Under the pieces are notes generated by a model. The model ran no database searches. It was not told where the DNA came from and saw nothing but the letters and a program-made list of their open reading frames with translations. 64,000 bases of DNA. It comes from Xenophilus aerolatus. GTDB lineage: Bacteria; Pseudomonadota; Gammaproteobacteria; Burkholderiales; Burkholderiaceae_C. How positions within the stretch are numbered: the stretch's first letter is position 1; each line of letters starts with the position of its first letter. The DNA lies in assembly GCA_030418545.1 (NCBI GenBank), contig QAIB01000002.1, positions 248,001 through 312,000 on the forward strand, in the 5' to 3' direction. The position numbers and the translations under genes are program-made. Positions 8,540-17,582 of the stretch are shown here, in pieces.

Positions 8540-8552
8540 ATCATCAGATGAT
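8540..8552. promoter_or_regulatory. Palindrome in the dctP-gntR spacer
   Basis: ATCATCAGATGAT is a perfect 13-bp palindrome around a central A, in the AT-rich divergent spacer 8465-8620. It is a natural candidate operator for the adjacent GntR/FCD regulator and would control both the TRAP operon and the regulator gene. Binding is inferred. Confidence 0.5.
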
Positions 8553-8620
8553 CGGCAACAAATATGAGCATTGGGGTATTCTCTTATCTGTAGCGCCTTC
8601 ATTTGTCGTAGAAAGCGGGC

Positions 8621-9331
8621 ATGAAGCCCGACGCGATGCCCGAGACCCTCATGACCGACCCTCTCCAGACCCAGGCGGACACCGCGACCGCCGGCGAAGT
8701 GGCCTACCGCCGCATCCGCTCGGACATCGTGCTGGGCCGGCTGTCGCCGGGCCGGCGCCTGCCGCTCGAGCGCATGAAGGAAACCTACGGCGCGAGCGTC
8801 AGCACGCTGCGCGAGCTGTTCAACCGCCTGGCTACCGAAGGTCTGCTCGTGGCCGAAGGCTCACGCGGCTTCCAGGTGAGCGAGGTGTCGTCGGCCAACC
8901 TGCGCGAGGTGGCCTCGATGCGGCTGCTGCTGGAAGGCCACGGGATCAAGGAGTCCTTCCAGCGCGGCGACCTGGAGTGGGAAGGCCGCGTGGTCGCGGC
9001 GCATCACAAGCTGGCCACGATGGAAAGGAAGATGGCCGCCAACGATCCCTATCCGGCCGAGATCTGGCGCCAGTACGACTGGGCCTTCCACGTCGCGCTG
9101 ATCTCCGCCTGCGGTTCAGAGCTGCTGCTGGAGACCTACAACTCGATCTGCGACAAGTACCTGCGCTACCAGATGATCGCGGCCGTCTTCCGGGGCGAGC
9201 TCGCGGCTTCGGAACATCGCGTGCTGCTGGAAAGCGCCATCGCGCGCGACTGGGAGACGGCGCAGCGCGCGCTGGTCACGCACGTCGAGGAGTGCGTGTC
9301 GCAGATGGCGCTCGTGCTCGACGCCGCCTGA
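8621..9331 (+). CDS. GntR-family regulator, FCD (FadR) subgroup
   Basis: Ligand-responsive transcription factor of up to 236 residues. A winged-helix domain (about 24-95: AYRRIRSDIVLGRLSPGRRLP, then GASVSTLRELFNRLATEGL) precedes an all-helical FCD ligand domain with the metal-site histidines of that family (DWAFHVALI, HRVLLESAI, HVEECV). It is divergent from the TRAP-aroQ operon and most likely senses the transported acid. Start choice is uncertain: ATGs at 8621, 8636 and 8651 all lack a strong ribosome site. Confidence 0.9.
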   Translation: MKPDAMPETLMTDPLQTQADTATAGEVAYRRIRSDIVLGRLSPGRRLPLERMKETYGASVSTLRELFNRLATEGLLVAEGSRGFQVSEVSSANLREVASMRLLLEGHGIKESFQRGDLEWEGRVVAAHHKLATMERKMAANDPYPAEIWRQYDWAFHVALISACGSELLLETYNSICDKYLRYQMIAAVFRGELAASEHRVLLESAIARDWETAQRALVTHVEECVSQMALVLDAA

Positions 9332-9362
9332 GGGCGTTGCGTCTTTCAACGAGGTCGACACG

Positions 9363-10058
9363 ATGCCGCTTCGCGGAACCGCAGCGCTGGCCATGTGGTG
9401 GGACATGGCGCCCGAGATGAAGTCCGAGTTCGAGGACTGGCATTCGCACGAGCACTTTCCGGAGCGCCTCGGCGTGCCGGGCTTTCGCCGGGCGTCGCGC
9501 TGGACGAGCGCCGGCGGAGGCGAGGGGGTGTTCGTCATGTACGAACTCGCGTCGCACGCGGTCCTTTCGTCGCAGGCCTATGCGAGCCACCTGAACAGCC
9601 CGACGCCCTGGTCGACGAAGATGATGCCGCACCACAGGAACATGGTGCGCAGCCAGTGCCACGTGCTGGCCTCGGCGGGGAGCGCGGTCGCCCGGCATGC
9701 GTTGACCTTGCGGCTTTCACCGCAGCCCGGCAGGGAGGACGACATGCTCGCGTCGCTTCGCACGCTGTGCGACGGCCTCGTGCAACGGCCGGGGCTCGTG
9801 GGCGCGCACCTGCTGCGCCACCAGGCGCCGGCCATGCCGGAGACCACCGAGCAACGCATCCGAAACTCCGCCGACCGTTTCGCGGACCGGGTCTTCGTCG
9901 TCCTCGGCTACGCGCGCGAGGTGCTCGAGCAGTTGCTGCACGCCGACTTGGCTGCAGGGGCCTTGCACAACGCGGGTGCCGCCGATGGAGCGGTCAGCGA
10001 CATCTACACGCTCGCCCACTCGGCCACGGTGGAGGAATTCGCCGGCGAGCGCGCGTAA
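9363..10058 (+). CDS. DUF4286-like protein, dimeric alpha-beta barrel type
   Basis: Uncharacterised 231-residue cytoplasmic protein. The N-terminal half has WHSHEHFPERLGVPGFRRAS, a signature of EthD/DUF4286-type proteins that use a small ferredoxin-like fold to bind small molecules; the second half (FVVLGYAREVLEQLL) may be a degenerate repeat. It starts 31 bp after the GntR stop in the same direction, so it may be co-transcribed with it. A role in catabolism of the imported acid is possible, but nothing in the sequence proves it. Confidence 0.7.
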   Translation: MPLRGTAALAMWWDMAPEMKSEFEDWHSHEHFPERLGVPGFRRASRWTSAGGGEGVFVMYELASHAVLSSQAYASHLNSPTPWSTKMMPHHRNMVRSQCHVLASAGSAVARHALTLRLSPQPGREDDMLASLRTLCDGLVQRPGLVGAHLLRHQAPAMPETTEQRIRNSADRFADRVFVVLGYAREVLEQLLHADLAAGALHNAGAADGAVSDIYTLAHSATVEEFAGERA

Positions 10059-10070
10059 GCGCCGGGTTCG

Positions 10071-10703
10071 CTATCCCGCTATCAATTTCTGCACCAGCTC
10101 CGCCGTCGTCGCCGCGGCGTATTTGCGCATGAGCCGTGCGCGGTGCAGTTCCACCGTTCGGTGGCTGATGCCCAGCTGCTTGCCGATCTCCTTGCTGGTG
10201 AGCCCCTGCATGAGCTGCGCCGCCACCTCGCGCTCGCGCGGCGTGAGGTGCGCCTTGGTGCTGCGCCGCGAACCCAGGTCCTCGAAGGTCCAGATGCCCG
10301 CCTCGTGCGGCGCTTCGCGGTTCAGGGCGCGGCCGGTCACATGGCACCAGAAGGTCTCGCCGGCCAGCGCGCCGTGCAGGCCGCCGACGCGCCGCATCAT
10401 GCGGTGGTCGGCATAGCGCCCGCTGGCATTGAGGATGGGCAGCATGCGCTGGCCGATGCGCTCGTACTCCGCCACGCTGGGGTAGAGCAGGGCGAAAGAG
10501 CGGCCCACGAGTTCGTCGCGCGTGGCGCCGAACATCTCGCACAGGCGTGCATTGCAGTCCACCATGATGCGCTGGCGCGAGAGCACCATGCCCACGGGCG
10601 CGTGCTCGAAGGCCAGGCGGTAGTCGATCGCCTGCGCGGGCGTCGACGCGGGGGAAATGGCTTGCGCACGGGGGGCGCCGCGGCGATGCTCGGGGGTCTC
10701 CAT
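10071..10703 (-). CDS. PAS domain LuxR-type transcriptional regulator
   Basis: Transcription factor of 210 residues: a PAS sensor domain (about 25-140; AFEHAPVGMVLSRQRIMVDC, ELVGRSFALLYPS) and a C-terminal LuxR/FixJ helix-turn-helix (about 150-205; LTPREREVAAQLMQGLTSKE, HRTVELHRARLMRKY). There is no receiver domain, so it probably senses a ligand directly through PAS. It is divergent from scoAB. A perfect 9+9 palindrome begins 8 bp upstream of its start codon, suggesting autoregulation together with control of the CoA-transferase genes. Confidence 0.88.
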   Translation of the reverse strand: METPEHRRGAPRAQAISPASTPAQAIDYRLAFEHAPVGMVLSRQRIMVDCNARLCEMFGATRDELVGRSFALLYPSVAEYERIGQRMLPILNASGRYADHRMMRRVGGLHGALAGETFWCHVTGRALNREAPHEAGIWTFEDLGSRRSTKAHLTPREREVAAQLMQGLTSKEIGKQLGISHRTVELHRARLMRKYAAATTAELVQKLIAG

Positions 10704-10710
10704 GACGTAA

Positions 10711-10734
10711 TACTACGTATGTCTGTACGTAGTA
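10711..10734. promoter_or_regulatory. Perfect palindromic operator, PAS-LuxR / scoAB
   Basis: TACTACGTA-N6-TACGTAGTA is an exact 9-bp inverted repeat with a 6-bp spacer, in an AT-rich patch between the regulator start (10703) and scoA (10799). A third half-site-like ACGTAATA overlaps the left side. The arrangement suits a dimeric LuxR-type protein. Confidence 0.65.
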
Positions 10735-10798
10735 TCGTTGTCGGCGTTTTCGCATCCCACCGACCCCCCTTTTTTCACTGTTCCACAAGCGAGGAAGC

Positions 10799-11602
10799 AT
10801 GGCGAACAAGATCTATCCCGACGCCAAGTCGGCGCTGGCCGGCGTGGTGGCCGACAACCAGATGCTGGCCGTGGGCGGCTTCGGCCTGTGCGGCATCCCC
10901 GAGGCGCTGATCGAGGCGCTGAAGGAAAGCGGCGTGAAGAACCTCACCTGCATCTCCAACAACGCAGGTGTCGATGGTTTCGGCCTGGGCAAGCTGCTGG
11001 AGACGCGCCAGATCAAGAAGATGATCGCCAGCTACGTGGGCGAGAACAAGGAGTTCGAACGCCAGTACCTGGCCGGCGAACTGGAGCTGGAATTCACCCC
11101 GCAGGGCACGCTGGCCGAGAAGCTGCGTGCCGGCGGCGCCGGCATCCCGGCCTTCTTCACCAAGACGGGCGTGGGCACGCAGGTGGCCGAGGGCAAGGAA
11201 CTGCGCGAGTTCGACGGCGAGACCTACGTGATGGAACGCGCGCTGGTGCCCGACGTGGCCCTGGTCAAGGCGGCCGTGGCCGACAAGTCGGGCAACCTGC
11301 GCTTCAACCTCACGGCACGCAACTTCAACCCGGCCGCCGCCACCGCCGGCAAGGTCTGCATCGTCGAGGTCGAGAAGATCGTCGAGGTGGGTGAACTGGC
11401 GCCCGACGACATCCACCTGCCGGGCATTTACGTGCACCGCATCGTGCTCAATTCGAATCCCGAGAAGCGCATCGAGAAGCGCACCGTGAGCGTCGCCGCC
11501 CCGGTCGATGCCGCGGCCGCCAAAGTCGAGGCCCAGGCCGTGATCGCCCAGGCCGCCGCCGGGGCCGAAGTGCCCGCCACCGTCAAGAACAACGCAAAGT
11601 AA
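10799..11602 (+). CDS. scoA: 3-oxoacid CoA-transferase subunit A
   Basis: Alpha subunit of succinyl-CoA:3-ketoacid CoA-transferase, which moves CoA to acetoacetate and similar 3-oxoacids. It shows the CoA-binding [13 protein letters not shown], the ISNNAGVDG strand and the [20 protein letters not shown] block. At 267 residues it is some 30 longer than most subunits A. The extra length is an Ala/Lys-rich tail (residues about 235-267, [20 protein letters not shown]) without homology I recognise. It lies 10 bp upstream of scoB and is probably controlled by the divergent PAS-LuxR protein. Confidence 0.93.
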   Translation: MANKIYPDAKSALAGVVADNQMLAVGGFGLCGIPEALIEALKESGVKNLTCISNNAGVDGFGLGKLLETRQIKKMIASYVGENKEFERQYLAGELELEFTPQGTLAEKLRAGGAGIPAFFTKTGVGTQVAEGKELREFDGETYVMERALVPDVALVKAAVADKSGNLRFNLTARNFNPAAATAGKVCIVEVEKIVEVGELAPDDIHLPGIYVHRIVLNSNPEKRIEKRTVSVAAPVDAAAAKVEAQAVIAQAAAGAEVPATVKNNAK

Positions 11603-11612
11603 GGAGCCCGAC

Positions 11613-12251
11613 ATGCCCTGGACCCAAGACCAGATGGCCGCACGCGCGGCGCAGGAGCTGGAAGACGGCTTTTATGTGAACCTCGGCATCGGCATTCCGA
11701 CGCTGGTGGCCAACCACACCGGCACCAAGGAGGTGTGGCTGCAGAGCGAGAACGGCATGCTCGGCATCGGCCCCTTCCCGACCGAGGACCAGGTCGACGC
11801 CGACCTGATCAACGCCGGCAAGCAGACCGTGACGACGCTGCCGGGCAGCGCGATCTTCGGCAGCGACCAGAGCTTCGCGATGATCCGCGGCGGCAAGATC
11901 AACCTGTCGATCCTCGGCGCCATGCAGGTGAGCGAGAAGGGCGACCTCGCCAACTGGATGATCCCGGGCAAGATGGTCAAGGGCATGGGCGGCGCCATGG
12001 ACCTGGTGGCCGGCGTCAAGCGCGTGATCGTGCTGATGGAGCACGTCGCCAAGAAGAAGGACGGCACCACCGACATGAAGATCCTGCCGGCCTGCACGCT
12101 GCCGCTGACGGGCGTGGGCGTGGTGGACCGCATCATCACCGACCTGGCCGTGCTCGACGTGACGCCGCAAGGCCTCAAGGTGGTCGAGCTGGCCGAGGGC
12201 GTGAGCTTCGACGAGCTGCAGTCGAAGACCGGCGTGACGCTGATCCAGTGA
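11613..12251 (+). CDS. scoB: 3-oxoacid CoA-transferase subunit B
   Basis: Catalytic beta subunit, 212 residues. The nucleophilic glutamate that forms the CoA thioester is E46 in [12 protein letters not shown]. Other landmarks are [12 protein letters not shown] near the N-terminus and [20 protein letters not shown]. It is the last gene of the scoAB unit. It is followed by a GCTATC-family repeat and then a strong intrinsic terminator. Confidence 0.95.
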   Translation: MPWTQDQMAARAAQELEDGFYVNLGIGIPTLVANHTGTKEVWLQSENGMLGIGPFPTEDQVDADLINAGKQTVTTLPGSAIFGSDQSFAMIRGGKINLSILGAMQVSEKGDLANWMIPGKMVKGMGGAMDLVAGVKRVIVLMEHVAKKKDGTTDMKILPACTLPLTGVGVVDRIITDLAVLDVTPQGLKVVELAEGVSFDELQSKTGVTLIQ

Positions 12252-12266
12252 GCTGACCGATACAGC

Positions 12267-12294
12267 CTGCTATCTTTTCGATAGCCGGCGGCGC
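12267..12294 (+). repeat. GCTATC-family intergenic repeat, short copy
   Basis: GCTATC-TTTTC-GATAGC stem-loop followed by CGGCGGCGC. It matches the left part of a repeat present four more times in this window (28055, 46479, 51461, 58443). The distal part of this copy is replaced by the scoB terminator. Confidence 0.7.
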
Positions 12295-12325
12295 AAAAGG
12301 GGCGGACGTTTCCGCCCCTTTTTTT
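12295..12325. terminator. Bidirectional intrinsic terminator, scoB / opgG
   Basis: Stem GGGGCGGA (12299-12306) and TCCGCCCC (12311-12318), loop CGTT, with AAAA before and seven T after. It serves scoB on the plus strand. The facing opgG stop codon lies within its T-run on the other strand. Confidence 0.9.
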
Positions 12326-13994
12326 ATTTGGAAGCCGCCGGTTGCGGCGCGGACGCCGCGGGCTGCGGCGCGGGGGCCGGGGGCGGTGGCGGCGGCACCG
12401 GCGGGATCTGGAAGCTCCAGGTCTCGCTCAGCGCCTTGCCGCCCTGCGTCAGCGCCGCGCGCAGCTCGGTGACCTGCGCCGGGTCCTTCACCTTGACGCG
12501 CAGCGACAGGCGCCAACCCTTGATCGCGTCGTTGCGCAACAGGTTGCTCTCGAGGATCTCGGCATTGGCATTGCCGCTCAGTTGCGTCTCCAGCGCGGTG
12601 CCGGCCGGCAGGTTGGCCACGGCCGGGCCGACGAAGTCGACCATCAGCGCGGTGGTGCCGTCGCTCTGGCGGATCAGGTTGGGCTGGTACCGCTCGCCTT
12701 CGGTCTGGAAGGTCTGGCGCACCCAGGCGTTGTTCTGCGCGTGCAGCGCGGGCTCGTCCATCGTCCAGTGCATGCGGTAGGCGAACTGCATCGTCTGGCC
12801 CTTGCGCGCCGGCTGGTCGGGGTTCCAGAAGGCGACGATGTTGTCGTTGGTCTCGTCCGCCGTGGGAATCTCCATCAGCGTGACCTTGCCCTTGCCCCAG
12901 TTGCCCTGCGGCTCAATCCACGCGCTGGGCCGCAGGTCGTAGCGGTCCTTCAGGTCCTGGAAGTCCTGGAAGGCGTGGCCGCGCTGCAGCAGACCGAAGC
13001 CGCGCGGGTTCTCGACCTGGAAGCTGCTCACCGCGACGGCGCCCTTGGGGTTGTTCAGCGGGCGCCAGATCCATTCCTCGTTGCCGGCGTGGATGGCCAG
13101 GCCGTTGGAGTCGTGGATGGCCGGCCGGAAGTTGCGCAGGAACTCCGGCCAGCGCTGGTTGGGCCCGTACAGGAACATGCTCGTCAGCGGCGCGATGCCC
13201 AGCGTGGCGACGTCCTGGCGCATCACGATGTTGGCCTGCACGTCGAGCACGGCGTCGCTGCCGGGCTGCAGGATGAACTGGTAGGCGCCGGTGGCGCTGG
13301 GCGAGTCGAGCAGGGCGTAGATGACGAGCTGCTTGTCGCTCGGGCCGGGCCGCTGGATCCAGTACTCGCGGAAGTTGGGGAACTCCTCCTTGCCGACCGA
13401 GGTGGTGTCGATCGCCAGGCCTCGCCCCGACAGGCCGTACACCTGGCCCTTGCCGATGACGCGGAAGTAGCTCGCGCCCAGCAGGCTCATGACTTCGTCG
13501 TACTTGCCGGCCTGGTTGACCGGGTACAGCACGCGGAAGCCCGCATAGCCCAGCTGGCGCGTCGCCTCGCGGTCGAAGTTGAGCTTGCCGAAGTCGAAGC
13601 GGTCGGCCTCGTAGCGGATCTCGCGCACGCCGCCTTCGGTGATCTCGTTGATCTTCACCGGGAAGTTGAACTGCATCCCCTGGTGGTAGAAGTTCAGCCG
13701 GAACGGGGTTTGCAGGTCGCGCCATTCGAAGCGGTCCGAGCGCGGCTGGATCTGCATGTAGTCGGCGAACTGCATGGTGCCGAAGAAGGGCGGCAGGTTG
13801 CTCGCGGGCGCCACGTAGGGGCGGGCGGCCAGGTCGCGCGCGCGCGCCGTGACGTCGTCGAGCGAGAACACCTTGCCGGTCGCGGGCGGCGCGGCAGGCG
13901 CGCTCTGCGTGGTCGGCACGGCACAGGCCGTGAGCAGGCTGATGCAGCCGACGAGGAGGGAGGAACGTGCGGTGTGGGCGAGCCTGTCGATCAT
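12324..13994 (-). CDS. opgG: Glucan biosynthesis protein, OpgG/OpgD family
   Basis: Periplasmic protein of the MdoG superfamily, needed to make or tailor osmoregulated periplasmic glucans. It has 556 residues. The N-terminal signal ends in a lipobox (LLTAC, Cys24), so it may be a lipoprotein, unlike E. coli OpgG. The family body runs from about 42 to 530 ([34 protein letters not shown] block, [10 protein letters not shown]). A Pro/Ala tail ([16 protein letters not shown]) follows. No opgH lies beside it, so it could be the OpgD-like paralogue. The neighbouring beta-glucosidase gene suggests glucan turnover. Confidence 0.88.
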   Translation of the reverse strand: MIDRLAHTARSSLLVGCISLLTACAVPTTQSAPAAPPATGKVFSLDDVTARARDLAARPYVAPASNLPPFFGTMQFADYMQIQPRSDRFEWRDLQTPFRLNFYHQGMQFNFPVKINEITEGGVREIRYEADRFDFGKLNFDREATRQLGYAGFRVLYPVNQAGKYDEVMSLLGASYFRVIGKGQVYGLSGRGLAIDTTSVGKEEFPNFREYWIQRPGPSDKQLVIYALLDSPSATGAYQFILQPGSDAVLDVQANIVMRQDVATLGIAPLTSMFLYGPNQRWPEFLRNFRPAIHDSNGLAIHAGNEEWIWRPLNNPKGAVAVSSFQVENPRGFGLLQRGHAFQDFQDLKDRYDLRPSAWIEPQGNWGKGKVTLMEIPTADETNDNIVAFWNPDQPARKGQTMQFAYRMHWTMDEPALHAQNNAWVRQTFQTEGERYQPNLIRQSDGTTALMVDFVGPAVANLPAGTALETQLSGNANAEILESNLLRNDAIKGWRLSLRVKVKDPAQVTELRAALTQGGKALSETWSFQIPPVPPPPPPAPAPQPAASAPQPAASK

Positions 13995-14218
13995 GGGCCG
14001 TGGCGAAGGTCGTCGAAGCAGTGGGATGGAAACATCTGCACACCGGTGCAGACCCGCAGCATGGGCGGGACCGGCGCAGACAGCGCGGTGGAGCTTAGCA
14101 TCGTGCGTGCCCGGCCTGCTGTAGGAATGGGGCGTGCGTCGGGTCGATGCGGGCCGCGCGGCCAGTCAGCCCCTTAAGATGCCCGGCTTCGTTCTTCGAC
14201 CCGAGGATCCGCTTGCCG

Positions 14219-16540
14219 ATGAAACGCATTGCCGTGATGGTCGCCGCGACCACCGCCGTGGCCGCGCCGCTGGCCTTCGCGCAGCCCAAGCCCGCGCTGC
14301 TGAACAACAAGCCCGCCTTCGTGGCCGACCTGCTGCGCCAGATGACGCTGGAAGAGAAGGTCGGTCAGCTGCGCCTGATCAGCATCGGTCCCGAGATGCC
14401 GGCGCCGCAACTCGCGCAGGAGGTCGCGGCCGGCCGCGTGGGCGGCACCTTCAACTCCATCAACCACAAGGAGCAGCGCCCGCTGCAGGAAGCCGCGGTG
14501 CGGCAGAGCCGGCTGAGGATCCCGATCCTCTTCGCCTACGACGTGCTGCACGGTCACCGCACGTCCTTCCCGATCGGCCTGGGCCTCGCCTCGAGCTGGG
14601 ACATGGATGCCATTCGCCTCACGGCGCGCACGGCCGCCGTCGAGGCCGCGGCCGACGGCGTGGACGTGACCTTCGCGCCCACCGTCGACATCTCGCGCGA
14701 CCCGCGCTGGGGCCGCACCTCCGAAGGCTTCGGCGAAGACCCGTACCTGGTGTCGCAGATCGCGCGCAGCATGGTGCAGGGCTTCCAGAACGGCGAGAAC
14801 TTCGCCAAGGCCGGCAGCGTGCTCAAGCGGGACGCGATCATGGCCTCGGTCAAGCACTTCGCGCTGTACGGCGCGGTGGAAGGCGGGCGCGACTACAACA
14901 TCGTCGACATGAGCCCGATGCGCATGTACAACGACTACCTGCCGCCCTACAAGGCCGCGATCGAGGCTGGCTCGGGCGGCGTGATGATCGCGCTCAACAC
15001 CGTCAACGGCCAGCCCGCCACGTCCAACACCTGGCTGCTGCAGGACCTGCTGCGCAAGGACTGGGGCTTCAAGGGCGTGACCTTCTCCGACCACGGGGCC
15101 ATCACCGAACTGATGCGCCATGGCGTGGCGCGCGACGAGCGCGAGGCGGCCAAGCTGGCCATCACCGCCGGCGTCGACATGAGCATGGCCGACCAGGTCT
15201 ACCTCAAGGAGCTGCCGGGCCTGGTCAAGTCGGGTGCCGTGCCGATGAAGGCGCTCGACAACGCCGTGCGCGAGGTGCTGGGCGCCAAGTACGACCTGGG
15301 CCTGTTCCACGACCCCTTCCTGCGCATCGGCAAGGCCGAGGACGATCCGCCGGACCTCAAGGCCGATTCGCGCCTGCACCGCGCGCCGGCGCGCGACGTG
15401 GCACGCCGTTCGCTCGTGCTGTTGGAAAACCGGAACCGCACGCTGCCCATCGCCAAGGGCGCCAAGGTGCTGCTCACCGGCCCGCTGGCCGATGCACCGA
15501 TCGACATCATGGGCGTGTGGTCGGCCCAGGCGGTGTGGAAGCAGTCCGTCACCCTGCGCAAGGGCATGGAGCAGGCGCTGGCCGGCCAGAAGGGCTCGCT
15601 CGTGTATGCGCGCGGCGCCAACGTGAGCGAGGACAAGGCCATCGTCGAGTACCTCAACTTCCTCAACTGGGACGAGCCCGAGGTGGTGCAGGACAAGCGC
15701 TCGCCGCAGGAGATGATCGACGAGGCCGTGGCCGCGGCGAAGCAGGCCGACGTGGTGGTGGCCGCCGTGGGCGAGTCGCGCGGCATGTCGCACGAATCGT
15801 CCAGCCGCACGCGCCTGGACCTGCCCGAGAGCCAGCAGGCGCTGCTCAGGGCCCTCAAGGCCACCGGCAAGCCGCTGGTGCTGGTGCTGATGAACGGCCG
15901 CCCGCTCACCCTGGGCTGGGAAAAGGCCAACGCCGACGCCATGCTCGAGACCTGGTTCGCCGGCACCGAGGGCGGCAACGCGATCGCCGACGTGCTGTTC
16001 GGCGACGCGAACCCTTCGGGCAAGCTGCCGATCTCGTTGCCGCGTTCGGTGGGCCAGATCCCCACCTACTACAACCACCCGCGCCTCGGCCGGCCCTTCA
16101 CGCCGGGCAAGCCGGGCAACTACACCTCGCAGTACTTCGACGAGCCGCAGGGCGCGCTGTACCCCTTCGGCTACGGCCTGAGCTACACCGATTTCAGCGT
16201 GTCCGACCTCACGCTGTCGGCACACACCATGGCGCGCGGCGGCAAGGTCGAAGCCAGCGTCACGGTGGCCAATACCGGCGAGCGCGCGGGCGAGACCGTG
16301 GTGCAGCTCTACATCCAGGACGTGGCCGCCTCCGTGGTGCGGCCCGTCAAGGAGCTGAAGGACTTCCGCAAGCTGATGCTGCAGCCCGGCGAGAAGAAGG
16401 AAGTGCGCTTCACGATCGGGGAGGACAAGCTCAAGTTCTACAACGCGAAGCTCCAGCACGTGGCCGAGGCCGGCCAGTTCAACGTGCAGGTGGGCCTCGA
16501 TTCGGAGAACGTCAAGTCGCAGAGCTTCGAGCTGAAGTAG
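14219..16540 (+). CDS. bglX: Periplasmic beta-glucosidase, GH3 (BglX)
   Basis: Exported glycoside hydrolase of 773 residues (E. coli BglX 765) that releases glucose from beta-glucosides. The signal peptide ends at about residue 21 (PLAFAQP). The GH3 N-terminal barrel holds KHFALYGAVEGGRDYN and the nucleophile D291 in FSDHGAI. The C-terminal sandwich has VGESRGMSHESSSR, and a fibronectin-like domain ends the protein (VANTGERAGETVVQLYI). ATG 14219 was chosen because it gives an intact signal peptide; an in-frame ATG at 14147 does not. It is divergent from opgG and overlaps the convergent LysR gene by 29 bp. Confidence 0.93.
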   Translation: MKRIAVMVAATTAVAAPLAFAQPKPALLNNKPAFVADLLRQMTLEEKVGQLRLISIGPEMPAPQLAQEVAAGRVGGTFNSINHKEQRPLQEAAVRQSRLRIPILFAYDVLHGHRTSFPIGLGLASSWDMDAIRLTARTAAVEAAADGVDVTFAPTVDISRDPRWGRTSEGFGEDPYLVSQIARSMVQGFQNGENFAKAGSVLKRDAIMASVKHFALYGAVEGGRDYNIVDMSPMRMYNDYLPPYKAAIEAGSGGVMIALNTVNGQPATSNTWLLQDLLRKDWGFKGVTFSDHGAITELMRHGVARDEREAAKLAITAGVDMSMADQVYLKELPGLVKSGAVPMKALDNAVREVLGAKYDLGLFHDPFLRIGKAEDDPPDLKADSRLHRAPARDVARRSLVLLENRNRTLPIAKGAKVLLTGPLADAPIDIMGVWSAQAVWKQSVTLRKGMEQALAGQKGSLVYARGANVSEDKAIVEYLNFLNWDEPEVVQDKRSPQEMIDEAVAAAKQADVVVAAVGESRGMSHESSSRTRLDLPESQQALLRALKATGKPLVLVLMNGRPLTLGWEKANADAMLETWFAGTEGGNAIADVLFGDANPSGKLPISLPRSVGQIPTYYNHPRLGRPFTPGKPGNYTSQYFDEPQGALYPFGYGLSYTDFSVSDLTLSAHTMARGGKVEASVTVANTGERAGETVVQLYIQDVAASVVRPVKELKDFRKLMLQPGEKKEVRFTIGEDKLKFYNAKLQHVAEAGQFNVQVGLDSENVKSQSFELK

Positions 16541-17432
16541 GCGGCGCGTTTTCGCGCAGGTGCTGCGCGATGGCTTCGCGCAGCTGGGCCACCGCCGTCG
16601 GCTCGGTGCGCCGGGCCAGGGTGACAAGCCCGAAATGGGCGCCGCCCGTGCCGCTCGGCCCCACGCGCAGTTCCGCCAGGTCGGGCGCGGCGGCGCGGAT
16701 CGCGATCAGCACGGCGTCGCTCTGGCGCGTGGCCTCGACCAGCGGCGCCAGCTCGGTGCAGCGCAGGCTCAGGCACAGGTCCGGGTGCGCGGCAGGGCCG
16801 TAGACATCGACCAGCGCGCGCACCACGTGGTCGCCCAGCGGCGTCGACGCGATCGGATAGGCGAGCAGGTCCTCGAAGCGCAGCGGGCGCCGCCTCCGGG
16901 CCAGCGGATGGCCGCGGCGGCACATGAAGGCGCCGCGCAGCGCCACCACCGGCTCGATGCGCAGGCCGGGCAGCGGCGGGAAGGAGCGCACCTCGACCAC
17001 CAGCGCATCCAGTTCGCGTCGTCGCAATGCCTCGACCAGCCGGGGCACGTCGCCGTGCTGGATGTCGATGCGCAGCCCGGCGCCGGGCCGCGCGGCACGC
17101 TGCAGGAGCGCCGGCGTGAGCAGGGCGCCGGGCCCCGAGCCCATGCCCACGCGCAGGCGCTCCGGTGCCGCGCCGGTCGCACGGCGGCCCGCAGCGGCGA
17201 GTGCGTCGGCATCGTGCACGAGCTGGCGGGCGCGTTCGAGCAGGCTGCGGCCGAAAGGCGTGAGTTCGCTGCGCCGCCCGATGCGGTCGAACAGGGGCTG
17301 GCCCAGTTCGTCCTCCAGCGCGCGCAGGCTGCGGCTGAGCGCGGACTGGGTGAGGAAGGTGGCGCGTGCCGAGCGCGTGAACGATCCCGTCTCGGCGATG
17401 GAGAGAAAGTGCCGCAGCTGAACCAGCGTCAT
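16512..17432 (-). CDS. LysR-family transcriptional regulator
   Basis: LysR-type regulator of 306 residues. The winged-helix (1-60; LRHFLSIAETGSFTRSARAT, SALSRSLRALEDELGQPLFD) precedes a two-lobed periplasmic-binding-like effector domain. ATG 17432 is preferred: the alternative ATG at 17459 falls inside a palindrome that looks like an operator. It is divergent from the M20 amidohydrolase gene, which is its likely target. The effector is unknown. Confidence 0.9.
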   Translation of the reverse strand: MTLVQLRHFLSIAETGSFTRSARATFLTQSALSRSLRALEDELGQPLFDRIGRRSELTPFGRSLLERARQLVHDADALAAAGRRATGAAPERLRVGMGSGPGALLTPALLQRAARPGAGLRIDIQHGDVPRLVEALRRRELDALVVEVRSFPPLPGLRIEPVVALRGAFMCRRGHPLARRRRPLRFEDLLAYPIASTPLGDHVVRALVDVYGPAAHPDLCLSLRCTELAPLVEATRQSDAVLIAIRAAAPDLAELRVGPSGTGGAHFGLVTLARRTEPTAVAQLREAIAQHLRENAPPTSARSSAT

Positions 17433-17444
17433 GGTGGCCAATCG

Positions 17445-17459
17445 ATGAGTCGAACTCAT
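17445..17459. promoter_or_regulatory. Palindrome upstream of LysR / amidohydrolase
   Basis: ATGAGT-CGA-ACTCAT is a perfect 6+6 inverted repeat in the divergent spacer 17433-17582, 12 bp upstream of the chosen LysR start. It is a candidate LysR recognition site. Confidence 0.4.
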
Positions 17460-17582
17460 TCGAGAGGATAGAACAATGCATTGGACGCGCGGCCCGGACC
17501 TCCCTAGATTCGGGCCGCGGGCGCGCAGTGTGTGCCGCGATCCCGATCGAACCCGAGTCCGATTCCTCCCTTTCCAACGCCC

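Noticed and set aside
10071-10095. GCTATC..GATAGC-like bases at the PAS-LuxR gene's end
   Set aside because: These bases encode the protein's last residues (KLIAG and stop) and lack the rest of the repeat; treated as chance.
12342-14177. 611-residue open frame antisense to opgG
   Set aside because: Shadow of the well-supported opgG-like gene; no family match or ribosome site.
14134-16803. 889-residue open frame overlapping bglX in another frame
   Set aside because: Arg/Gly/His-rich low-complexity product; the bglX frame carries all GH3 motifs.
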